A stretch of DNA of 64,000 nucleotides from Entomomonas moraniae. GTDB taxonomy: Bacteria; Pseudomonadota; Gammaproteobacteria; Pseudomonadales; Pseudomonadaceae. Each line of letters begins with the position of its first letter. The stretch's first letter is position 1. Of this stretch, positions 41,345-47,679 are shown piece after piece. Location: contig NZ_CP029822.1 of assembly GCF_003991975.1 (NCBI RefSeq), forward strand, positions 868,001 to 932,000, in the 5' to 3' direction. A program made the position numbers and the translations under genes. Below the pieces are notes generated by a model. That model made no database searches, was not told where the DNA came from, and worked only from the letters and a program-made list of their open reading frames with translations.

Positions 41345-41830
41345 ATGAAGCAATTAATTGTCGGCATTGCTGTAGCTGTTTTGCTTGTAGGATGTGGTAA
41401 GTCCAAGGAAGAGAAAAGAAAAGAGATTGAAGAAACTATGACTGCAAAAGGACAGACACAGTTACTTGTAAAGCAAGCTGAAATGAATCAGCGAGAAGTT
41501 GTGGCAGAAGTATTAAGATATATGGAGACGATAGAGCCTATTGTTGCTGAAGTCTTTTCCGAGCGAGGCACTTGTATTTTTATTGAAAAAACAAGGATGT
41601 TACGTGTAGAAAAAACTTGGGATAGCTTTTATCCAAAGATGAACTATTTAAAATCTTTCTCTATCGGGGGTGATTGCTCTATCATTGCAGGTTTTCAAGA
41701 TTTAGCTTTTGCTCCAAATTTAAAAGATGAAATATTGACTCTCAAAATCGCGCAAGAAAAAGGGAAGATTACTTGGATTTGCTCACTTACAAGTAAAAAT
41801 AAAGATGCTATCCCAAAAGAATGCCAGTAA
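41345..41830 (+). CDS. Prophage lipoprotein with pilin-like C-terminal segment
   Basis: A 161-residue protein with a lipoprotein signal (MKQLIVGIAVAVLLVGCGKS, lipobox LVGC). A charged helix follows (about 22-60, KEEKRKEIEETMTAKGQTQL), then a C-terminal domain of about 90 residues ending LTLKIAQEKGKITWICSLTS ... PKEC. The ITWxC ... PxxC arrangement resembles the disulfide-bonded end of type IV pilins. This resemblance is by eye and may be superficial. It lies between two terminators and is transcribed ahead of the holin gene, so it is probably cargo rather than a structural phage gene. Confidence 0.6.
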   Translation: MKQLIVGIAVAVLLVGCGKSKEEKRKEIEETMTAKGQTQLLVKQAEMNQREVVAEVLRYMETIEPIVAEVFSERGTCIFIEKTRMLRVEKTWDSFYPKMNYLKSFSIGGDCSIIAGFQDLAFAPNLKDEILTLKIAQEKGKITWICSLTSKNKDAIPKECQ

Positions 41831-41847
41831 ATTAAACAATATCAAAA

Positions 41848-41872
41848 GCCGCCCATTGAGGTGGTTTTTTTA
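41848..41872 (+). terminator. Terminator of the lipoprotein gene (repeated family)
   Basis: CCGCC and GGTGG enclose CATTGA and are followed by TTTTTTTA. The stem and flanks match those at 43567, 46192, 47589 and 48954. Confidence 0.85.
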
Positions 41873-41900
41873 TACCTAAAATTTATCAAGACAAAATGAA

Positions 41901-42257
41901 ATGCCAGAAAAAGACATAGGTTTTTGGATAAACCTCTACAACATTGCACGAGAACAGGGAATAGCTTTAGCTATGGTTTTCATACTAACCATATTCCGAA
42001 TGTATCGAGATGAAAAGCACCCAAGCTTTAAATTAGTATTATTCGATTCTATCTTTGGATCACTTATTGTCTTTAGTGTAGGCGTTACCTGTAGAGAGTT
42101 TGGCTTGTCTTATGGATGGACATTGGCTACCTCTGGGTTTATAGGCGTATTTGGCTTAGAGGCATTCAAATACTACGTTAAAAAGATGGCAGACAAAAAA
42201 GTAGAGCAAGGATATAGCTATAAAGACAGATACAGAAGTGAGGATGATGAGCTATGA
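41901..42257 (+). CDS. Phage holin
   Basis: A 118-residue membrane protein with about three hydrophobic segments (GIALAMVFILTIFRM, VLFDSIFGSLIVFSVGVTC, GWTLATSGFIGVFGLEAF) and a charged C-terminal tail (KKVEQGYSYKDRYRSEDDEL). This matches phage holins that open the inner membrane to end infection. Its stop overlaps the next start by 4 bp (ATGA), coupling it to the DUF5675 gene. A damaged paralogue lies at 47047-47229. Confidence 0.8.
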   Translation: MPEKDIGFWINLYNIAREQGIALAMVFILTIFRMYRDEKHPSFKLVLFDSIFGSLIVFSVGVTCREFGLSYGWTLATSGFIGVFGLEAFKYYVKKMADKKVEQGYSYKDRYRSEDDEL

Positions 42258-42664
42258 AACTAACATTAACTCGTGAGCAATCGAAAGATTATGGCACGTT
42301 TGGAACGATAACATTACCAGATGGTAAAAAGTTCTACACATTAGAACTACCAGATAAAGACAACAAGCGTCAGGTGTCATGTATTCCTAAAGGTTCATAT
42401 CAATGCAAGATTGTTAATAGTGCCAAGTTTGGGAAAGTTTATGGTGTCTGTGGCGTTCCTAATAGGATAGCTATTCTAATTCATGCTGGGAATTATGGCG
42501 GTGATGTTGAGAAAGGCTACAGAACGGATATTCAAGGCTGTATTTTACTCGGGAAGGCTAAAGGTAATCTAAACAATCAACCAGTTGTCACCAGCAGCAA
42601 AGTAGCTTTAAGAGAGTTTATGAGTGCATTAAATAATGAACCTTTTGAACTGGTAATCAAATGA
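42254..42664 (+). CDS. DUF5675-family protein of the lysis cassette
   Basis: A 136-residue protein with LTREQSKDYGTFGTITLPDG, FYTLELPDKDNKRQVSCIPK, the cysteine/glycine-rich middle and IAILIHAGNYGGDVEKGYRT ... GCILLG. The histidine in IHAGN and the GC near ILLG suggest an L,D-transpeptidase-like or related hydrolase fold. DUF5675 proteins are encoded near phage holins, and a cell-wall role is likely but unproven. It starts inside the holin stop codon. No signal peptide is present, which fits a holin-dependent enzyme. Confidence 0.75.
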   Translation: MKLTLTREQSKDYGTFGTITLPDGKKFYTLELPDKDNKRQVSCIPKGSYQCKIVNSAKFGKVYGVCGVPNRIAILIHAGNYGGDVEKGYRTDIQGCILLGKAKGNLNNQPVVTSSKVALREFMSALNNEPFELVIK

Positions 42665-42722
42665 AATCAGTGAAATAGCATATAATAAATCTATTGAATA
42701 ATTTACTTTAAGGATTGTTAGT

Positions 42723-43535
42723 GTGTCACTATTTAAATCGTTGTATTTTAGTTTATTTGTTATTTTTGGTTTGATCTGCAATTTAGCTGTTGCCCGAGAA
42801 AATGTATTAGAAAACAAAAAAAACCAAGAAGTTATGCAGAAGTATTATAACAAGGCAAGCAATGGTGATTATCATGCAATGTATAGCATAGGAGTTGTAT
42901 ATAATCTAGGGTTGCTGGGAGTTAAGCAAGATTACCAACAAGCTATGTTTTGGTATGTGTGGGCCGAAATGGGAGGGAACACATTTGCAATGGTTAGTAT
43001 TGGTGAGCTATACCAAAAAGGATTAGCTATCAGACAAGACTACCAACAGGCAATACAATGGTATTTGAGAGCAGCTGATATGGGGAATAGTATTGCCATG
43101 GCTAATATTGCTTATCTGTATCAAAAAGGGTTAGGTGTAAAGCAAGATTCCCAACAGGCAATGCAATGGTATTTGAAGGCTGCAAATAAAGGTAACCCCT
43201 TTGCGATGCATGATATTGGTGTTGTTTATGCTAAGGGTTTGGGGGTTAAGCAAGATAACCAAAAAGCGATGGAGTGGTATCTAAAGGCCGTAGACAAAGG
43301 TGTTCCCAGATCGATGTATAACATAGGCTATCTCTATGCTAATGGTCTTGGAGTAAAGCAAGACTATCAACAAGCTATGCAATGGTGGTTAAAAGCTGCT
43401 AATAAGAATATACCTAATGCAATGGTGGCTATTGGAGTACTTTATCAAGAAGGGTTGGGGGTTGAAAAAGATCCTATCCAAGCCGAGCAATGGTTTAAAA
43501 AAGCTAAAGAAGTAGAAGAAAAGCTAAAGAAGTAG
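42723..43535 (+). CDS. Exported Sel1-repeat protein (six repeats)
   Basis: A 270-residue protein starting at GTG 42723, with AAGGA 7 nt upstream. A signal peptide (SLYFSLFVIFGLICNLAVA) is followed by six Sel1-like repeats of 36 residues with the pattern AMxxIGxLYxxGLGVKQDYQ QAMQWYLKAA. Such repeats form a curved helical scaffold for protein-protein binding. It is a paralogue of the shorter gene at 45538. Both stand as single genes ending in the repeated terminators, which suggests independently expressed cargo genes. The partner is unknown. Confidence 0.88.
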   Translation: MSLFKSLYFSLFVIFGLICNLAVARENVLENKKNQEVMQKYYNKASNGDYHAMYSIGVVYNLGLLGVKQDYQQAMFWYVWAEMGGNTFAMVSIGELYQKGLAIRQDYQQAIQWYLRAADMGNSIAMANIAYLYQKGLGVKQDSQQAMQWYLKAANKGNPFAMHDIGVVYAKGLGVKQDNQKAMEWYLKAVDKGVPRSMYNIGYLYANGLGVKQDYQQAMQWWLKAANKNIPNAMVAIGVLYQEGLGVEKDPIQAEQWFKKAKEVEEKLKK

Positions 43536-43566
43536 AACACAATAAGCTGATTTTTATCTAAATCAA

Positions 43567-43594
43567 TAAACCGCCTAACAAGGCGGTTTTTTTA
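43567..43594 (+). terminator. Terminator of the first Sel1 gene (repeated family)
   Basis: ACCGCC TAACAA GGCGGT followed by TTTTTTT and ATGCCTG. Confidence 0.9.
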
Positions 43595-43628
43595 TGCCTG
43601 TTCGCATGGGCAATCAAAAGAAACTTAC

Positions 43629-43718
43629 AGAATAATAGTTAAGAGAATAGCGGATGTTTCCCTAAGTTCTTAACCGTTAATTCTGTGCGAACTTAACTAT
43701 TATTCTATAGGTGGAAAC
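43629..43718 (+). ncRNA. C4-antisense-like RNA element upstream of rha
   Basis: AGAATAATAGTTAAG (43629-43643) is the exact inverse complement of CTTAACTATTATTCT (43692-43706), which abuts the rha ribosome site. In the loop, ATGTTTCC (43654-43661) is the exact complement of GGAAACAT (43713-43720), spanning from the ribosome site into the start codon. A nested hairpin AAGTTC (43664-43669)/GAACTT (43689-43694) competes with the long stem. This double complementarity to sequences just ahead of an antirepressor-type gene is the hallmark of C4 antisense RNA in phages P1 and P7. Homology to C4 itself is not shown. Confidence 0.6.
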
Positions 43719-44243
43719 ATGACAAATTTAAATACATTCAACTTTGATCAAATGGTATCTGAAAAAGAGGGTAAACCAGTTACCACTTCTTTAAAGGTTG
43801 CTGAATATTTTGGTAAGCAACATAAGCATGTTCTTAGAGACCTTAAAAAACTAGATTGTTCTAATGAATTTATTGAGTCCAATTTTGGACTCAGTGAATA
43901 TATTGACCAAAGAGGCCGAAGATTACCTATGTATACAATGACTAAAAATGGTTTTATGTTTTTGGTAATGGGTTTCACAGGTGCAAAAGCGGCGGCAATA
44001 AAAGAAGCCTATATTAATGCCTTTGATTGGATGCATGAACAACTAAATAATATTAGTAAGTCCTATATGGAAATGCTCAATAAAGCCATGCTTCAATTTA
44101 AGCAAGAGCAAAGTATAGCTAGTTATGCTGGTAGGACATTAAGACACTGGCAAGACAGCAAGCCAATGTTAGAAAGCAAAATTAATGAAATCGCCTCAAA
44201 GGCACAATTAAAACTCGAGTTAGCTAATGGACACTATCACTAA
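43719..44243 (+). CDS. rha: Rha-family phage regulatory protein
   Basis: A 174-residue protein. The Rha domain is complete: GKPVTTSLKVAEYFGKQHKH followed by VLRDLKKLD, YIDQRGRRLPMYTMTKNGFM and FLVMGFTGAKAAAIKEAYIN. The C-terminal part is helical and charged. Rha proteins are phage-encoded regulators, some interfering with infection when the host lacks integration host factor, and they often act like antirepressors. The gene is preceded by the C4-like RNA element and overlaps the Rz gene by 17 bp. A second, truncated copy lies at 49115. Confidence 0.9.
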   Translation: MTNLNTFNFDQMVSEKEGKPVTTSLKVAEYFGKQHKHVLRDLKKLDCSNEFIESNFGLSEYIDQRGRRLPMYTMTKNGFMFLVMGFTGAKAAAIKEAYINAFDWMHEQLNNISKSYMEMLNKAMLQFKQEQSIASYAGRTLRHWQDSKPMLESKINEIASKAQLKLELANGHYH

Positions 44244-44577
44244 ATACGCTTCTATAGGTTTAGGTGCTATATGCGCTTTGCTCATTATCTACTGCCTACT
44301 CTTACGAAACGATAGAGATAACGCATTAAATGAGATAGACAATCTCAATGGTCAGCTTTATACAGTTATAAAAACTAACCTAAACCTAAAAGGCTCTATT
44401 GATCAACTAGAGAAGCAAGCAGAGCAAAACAGGTTCTACATAACTAAGCTTGAAGATCAAAAAGCAGAAACAAGCAAAAGAACTATGGAAGAACTAGAAA
44501 AGTTTAAAACCACAAAGCGAACTAACCAGCCTGTAAATGATTGGGTTAATACTAAACTACCAAAGGGGATTTATTAG
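44227..44577 (+). CDS. Rz/LysB-like inner-membrane spanin
   Basis: A 116-residue protein with one N-terminal transmembrane helix (YASIGLGAICALLIIYCLLL), followed by a long coiled coil (DNALNEIDNLNGQLYTVIKT, IDQLEKQAEQNRFYITKLED) and a proline-containing end (NTKLPKGIY). This is the inner-membrane spanin layout that disrupts the outer membrane late in lysis together with an Rz1 lipoprotein. The matching Rz1 gene downstream is interrupted by a stop codon. Confidence 0.8.
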   Translation: MDTITKYASIGLGAICALLIIYCLLLRNDRDNALNEIDNLNGQLYTVIKTNLNLKGSIDQLEKQAEQNRFYITKLEDQKAETSKRTMEELEKFKTTKRTNQPVNDWVNTKLPKGIY

Positions 44578-44580
44578 TTA

Positions 44581-44694
44581 TGTTTGATGGGTTACAAAAA
44601 TTAATAATTGCCTTGGTGGTCATAATGCCAATTATAGGGTGGATTCTTATAGAGGGATTGATATGGTTATTTTCTCACTTAAAAATTATATAGC
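44581..44694 (+). CDS. 37-residue membrane protein in the lysis region
   Basis: A plus-strand frame MFDGLQKLIIALVVIMPIIG plus WILIEGLIWLFSHLKII, one hydrophobic hairpin or span. It begins 3 bp after the Rz stop and overlaps the Rz1 remnant in another frame. Similar tiny membrane proteins occur in lysis regions; role unknown. Confidence 0.5.
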
Positions 44695-44926
44695 TTTAGC
44701 AATATTCAGCTCCCTAGCGGCTTGTACTAACAAATAAGTAGTAACCGAAGTAAAGACGGTTTTTATCAAGCCGCCAGTAATAACTCCATGTACACGTTAC
44801 TCAATCCAAGAATGCAAGCCTGAGACAAACGGTGAGCTATTCGAATGTACGCTAGAGATAACCAAGCAACTTAATTTATGTGCTGATCAGGTAGACAGTT
44901 TAAGGAGTTGGCAAGACCAACAATGA
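44663..44926 (+). pseudogene. Rz1/LysC-like spanin lipoprotein interrupted by a stop
   Basis: The frame from ATG 44663 gives a lipoprotein signal (MVIFSLKNYIALAIFSSLAA, then C), then TNK and an in-frame TAA at 44735-44737. The same frame continues with VVTEVKTVFIKPPVITPCTR, several cysteines (SIQECKP, ELFECTL, LNLCADQ) and ends at TGA 44924. The continuation is typical of LysC/Rz1 partners. One nonsense codon therefore truncates the mature protein to a few residues. ATGA overlap joins it to the next gene. Confidence 0.7.
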
Positions 44927-45093
44927 GCAATGACCTATTAAGTGCTATTAATAGATTAATAGAAGCACAGCAAGCATTAACCGAATCAATAAGAGATAAC
45001 ACTCAAAGCAATAGAGAGTTAATAGAAGCTTTACTATCAGAAGAAGATACAGAAGAATCTATTACTACCTACATGGATGGCACACCAATATAA
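44923..45093 (+). CDS. 56-residue hypothetical phage protein
   Basis: Started at ATG 44923, which overlaps the Rz1 stop as ATGA; a TTG at 44908 is less likely. The protein is helical and acidic with coiled-coil character (LLSAINRLIEAQQALTESIR, NRELIEALLSEEDTEESI). It precedes the HNH gene by 11 bp. Function unknown. Confidence 0.55.
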   Translation: MSNDLLSAINRLIEAQQALTESIRDNTQSNRELIEALLSEEDTEESITTYMDGTPI

Positions 45094-45104
45094 AGGTAAA
45101 CATT

Positions 45105-45470
45105 ATGGCTAGACCATGCAGACACACAGGTTGTCCTAACCTTGTTACATCACGCAGTCAAAAAGGCTTTTGTGATACTCATGCTAATGAGCGTACTAAC
45201 TGGTATAAACATGCACAAGGTAAGACAAGTAGCGAGCGTGGTTATGGTTATAACTGGCGTAAACTACGTGAGCGTGTACTAGAGCGTGACAAGTATCTAT
45301 GCCAGTGTGACGACTGTAAAGCAACTGGACGTATTAGAGCAGCAAATGATGTTGACCATATCGTACCTAAAGCCAAAGGTGGTACGGATAACATGAGTAA
45401 CTTACGCGCTATCAACAGAGAGTGTCATAGAGGCAAGACATCAAGTGTTGATTCTAAAATTAGCATATAG
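45105..45470 (+). CDS. Phage HNH endonuclease
   Basis: A 121-residue protein. The N-terminus has a zinc-binding set (CRHTGCPNLV, FCDTH), followed by the HNH nuclease module: RERVLERDKYLCQCDDCKAT, then DVDHIVPKAKGGTDNMSNLR with the catalytic histidine and N, and ECHRGKT. Such enzymes are encoded next to terminase genes in cos-type phages and take part in genome packaging. A Sel1 cargo gene separates it here from the small terminase gene. Confidence 0.88.
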   Translation: MARPCRHTGCPNLVTSRSQKGFCDTHANERTNWYKHAQGKTSSERGYGYNWRKLRERVLERDKYLCQCDDCKATGRIRAANDVDHIVPKAKGGTDNMSNLRAINRECHRGKTSSVDSKISI

Positions 45471-45537
45471 ACATTGGGCTAATAATCAATAATACTATTA
45501 CTTTTAAGTCTATAGCATTATTAATAAAAGGTTTTTC

Positions 45538-46173
45538 ATGCCTGTATTTAAATCGTTATGTTGTAGTTTATTCGTAGGTGTTTTCTTAAGTTGCAATATT
45601 ACTATGGCTCAGGAGATTGAGACTGCTAATACTCCCCTTAAAAAGGGAAGGCAATATAATGAAAAGCAAGCTTACCAAGAATTAATACAATCATATTCAA
45701 TAGCAGCTGATAAAGGTGATATAAGTAAGATGTATATTCTTGGTTTTTTTTATGATTCCGGTATAGGTGTTAAGCAAGACTATCAACAAGCAATGCAATG
45801 GTATTTAAAAGCAGCCGATAAGGGAAATGCGAAAGCAATGAATAATATTGGTTTTTTGTATCTACAAGGAAATGGAGTTAAGCAAAATTACCGACAAGCA
45901 ATGCAATGGTATTTAAAAGCAGCCGATAAGAACAATCCACCTTCAATGTACAGCATTGGATATCTTTATAAATATGGCTTAGGTGTTCAACAGGATTATC
46001 AGCAAGCAATGTATTGGTACTTAATGGCAGCGAATAAAGGTAATATAGATGCAATGAAGGCGGTCGGGTATCAGTATATGTTCGGGCTAGGTGTCAAAGA
46101 AGATCATGAGCAAGCAATACAGTGGTATGAAAAAGCACAAAAACTACGCGAAGAACAAAACGCACAGCAGTAA
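45538..46173 (+). CDS. Exported Sel1-repeat protein (four repeats)
   Basis: A 211-residue protein with a signal peptide (FKSLCCSLFVGVFLSCNITM, cut near AQE) and four Sel1 repeats (GVKQDYQQAMQWYLKAADKG and variants). It is a paralogue of the six-repeat gene at 42723 and shares its signal-peptide style. It interrupts the usual HNH-terminase neighbourhood and ends in a family terminator, as expected for a cargo gene. A periplasmic or secreted binding scaffold is inferred. Confidence 0.85.
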   Translation: MPVFKSLCCSLFVGVFLSCNITMAQEIETANTPLKKGRQYNEKQAYQELIQSYSIAADKGDISKMYILGFFYDSGIGVKQDYQQAMQWYLKAADKGNAKAMNNIGFLYLQGNGVKQNYRQAMQWYLKAADKNNPPSMYSIGYLYKYGLGVQQDYQQAMYWYLMAANKGNIDAMKAVGYQYMFGLGVKEDHEQAIQWYEKAQKLREEQNAQQ

Positions 46174-46191
46174 GTTTATTGCTTCAAATAT

Positions 46192-46214
46192 ACCGCCCTT
46201 AGAGGCGGTTTTTT
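46192..46214 (+). terminator. Terminator of the second Sel1 gene (repeated family)
   Basis: ACCGCC CTTAGA GGCGGT followed by TTTTT. Confidence 0.88.
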
Positions 46215-46337
46215 ATACTAGTAAAGGTAGGGGGGAGGGTAAAAAGTTCAGAGAAAAGAGCTTGTTGACCGCCCCCCTAGTCTTTTTTTTACAACCGCGA
46301 AATAAAAAATTTGGCATTTTGATTATTTGGTGAGTTT

Positions 46338-46805
46338 ATGGCATCTGGAAGAAAACCTAAACCAGTGTCTCAAAAGCTTTTAGCTGGCAATCCCGGCAAG
46401 AGAAAGTTAAATAGTGCAGAGCCTAAGTTTTCAGAAATAACCAATATTGACCCGCCCGAATGGTTAGATGATTTAGCCTCTCAGATGTGGCAAAGGATAA
46501 TCCCTGAACTATTAAAAGAAAAAGTGCTTTGCTCAACTGATCTACACAACGTCGAGTGCTTTTGTGTAGCCTATTCGCGCTGGAGACAGTCAGAGCAAGA
46601 CGTAGTTAAGTATGGAATAGTAGTAGAAAGCGGAAACGGAAGCCTTACTAAAAACCCAGCACTAACAGCCGCTAATGAATCGATGATGCAGATCGTTAAA
46701 TTTGGTTCAAGTTTGGGATTAAGCCCTAGTGATAGAGCTAGAATTATTGGTAACAAAGATAGTGAAGTGAATAACGAATTTGCAGAGTTTCTAAAAAATG
46801 AGTGA
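46338..46805 (+). CDS. Phage terminase small subunit, P27 family
   Basis: A 155-residue protein with the P27 hallmark start GRKPKPVSQKLLAGNPGKRK, then DPPEWLDDLASQMWQRIIPE, LHNVECFCVAYSRWRQSEQ and FGSSLGLSPSDRARI. The small subunit recognises phage DNA and hands it to the large terminase. No large subunit gene follows, so packaging is lost. Its coding sequence looks intact. Confidence 0.88.
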   Translation: MASGRKPKPVSQKLLAGNPGKRKLNSAEPKFSEITNIDPPEWLDDLASQMWQRIIPELLKEKVLCSTDLHNVECFCVAYSRWRQSEQDVVKYGIVVESGNGSLTKNPALTAANESMMQIVKFGSSLGLSPSDRARIIGNKDSEVNNEFAEFLKNE

Positions 46806-46808
46806 CGG

Positions 46809-46874
46809 ATGGATTACATTAATGTTAAAGACGGCATTAAGTGGGGAAAGACCATTGCTGATGGAAATGAGTAA
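46809..46874 (+). pseudogene. Possible 5' remnant of the large terminase gene
   Basis: A 21-codon frame (MDYINVKDGIKWGKTIADGN plus E) starts 3 bp after the small subunit stop, where the large subunit gene belongs. Its pattern loosely resembles the opening of P27-partner large terminases. The remainder up to 47046 holds no gene, so a deletion junction probably lies just after it. Confidence 0.3.
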
Positions 46875-47046
46875 AGGCATCTGACCAATAAAGCGGTTTA
46901 TGAATATTGATCCTTTTACATAAACTAATCTGCTCATGCTAATACTCAAACTTTACAATTATTGTCAATACCGTGATTTTAGCGTGTTCAGTCACCTGAT
47001 TAACCCCCTCAACTCATAACAAAAAACAACAGAGTAGGGGGAATGG

Positions 47047-47229
47047 TTGTACCTATTAGCGTGTAAAGAACTTGGGTTCTCATACGGATGGGTATTAGCA
47101 GCATCAGGTTTTATAGGTGTATTTGGTTTGGAAACAGCTAAGTACTTCATAAGAAAATTAATCGATAAAAAAATAGAACAAAGTTCTAGCTATCAAAACA
47201 GATACAGAAACGAGGATGACGATTTATGA
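47047..47229 (+). pseudogene. 5'-truncated second holin
   Basis: The frame contains CKELGFSYGWVLAASGFIGV, FGLETAKYFIRKLIDKKIEQ and RYRNEDDDL, the C-terminal half of a paralogue of the holin at 41901. The first half is missing, replaced by unrelated sequence. The stop overlaps the next start as ATGA, the same arrangement as in the intact cassette. Confidence 0.75.
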
Positions 47230-47549
47230 GCCTACTAAGAGGAATAAGAAACAATAATCCAGGTGATATACATTGAGGTATTAAATGTCAAGGATTAGTG
47301 TCTGAATCAGAAAGGACGGTTCAATCAACTATTAATTGTTATGCTCCATCTAATAAAAATAACACACAAGGCTATATTCAACGAGCATGTACCAAATTAG
47401 GTGTTCAGTCAGACGAACCAATTAAGCTCACGGATGCAGTATTTTATCGGTTAGTAAAAGCTATTTACGGAGTAGAGAATGGAAACGATTACACTAATTA
47501 CTACCCAAGAGAAGCTATAGAACAATCTATAGGATTAGCAAAAAGATGA
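47226..47549 (+). pseudogene. P5-like phage lysin remnant with nonsense codon and internal deletion
   Basis: The frame from ATG 47226 reads MSLLRGIRNNNPGDIH, typical of P5-type phage muramidase-like proteins, then hits TGA at 47274-47276. It continues in the same frame through GIKCQGLVSESERTVQSTIN, CYAPSNKNNTQGYIQ and AIYGVENG to 47549. Compared with the family, a central block between the QGLV and RTVQSTI parts also seems lost. It is paired with the truncated holin, forming a dead second lysis cassette. Confidence 0.7.
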
Positions 47550-47588
47550 TAGTTAGGAAATAAAACAGTTACAAATAGCAAAATTATA

Positions 47589-47611
47589 GCTGCCCATCGA
47601 GGCGGTTTTTT
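47589..47611 (+). terminator. Terminator after the dead lysis cassette (repeated family)
   Basis: CTGCC CATCGA GGCGG followed by TTTTTT; close to the one at 41848 in stem and loop. Confidence 0.85.
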
Positions 47612-47679
47612 GCGCCTGCAAGATAGGTTATCAAAACTACAGAAAACCTTCCATAAATTATTTCTTAAATAGGAAAAAT

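Noticed and set aside
46091..46333. 80-codon frame overlapping the end of the second Sel1 gene
   Set aside because: It reads through the terminator in another frame and its residues reflect the shadow of the Sel1 gene and a T-rich tract.
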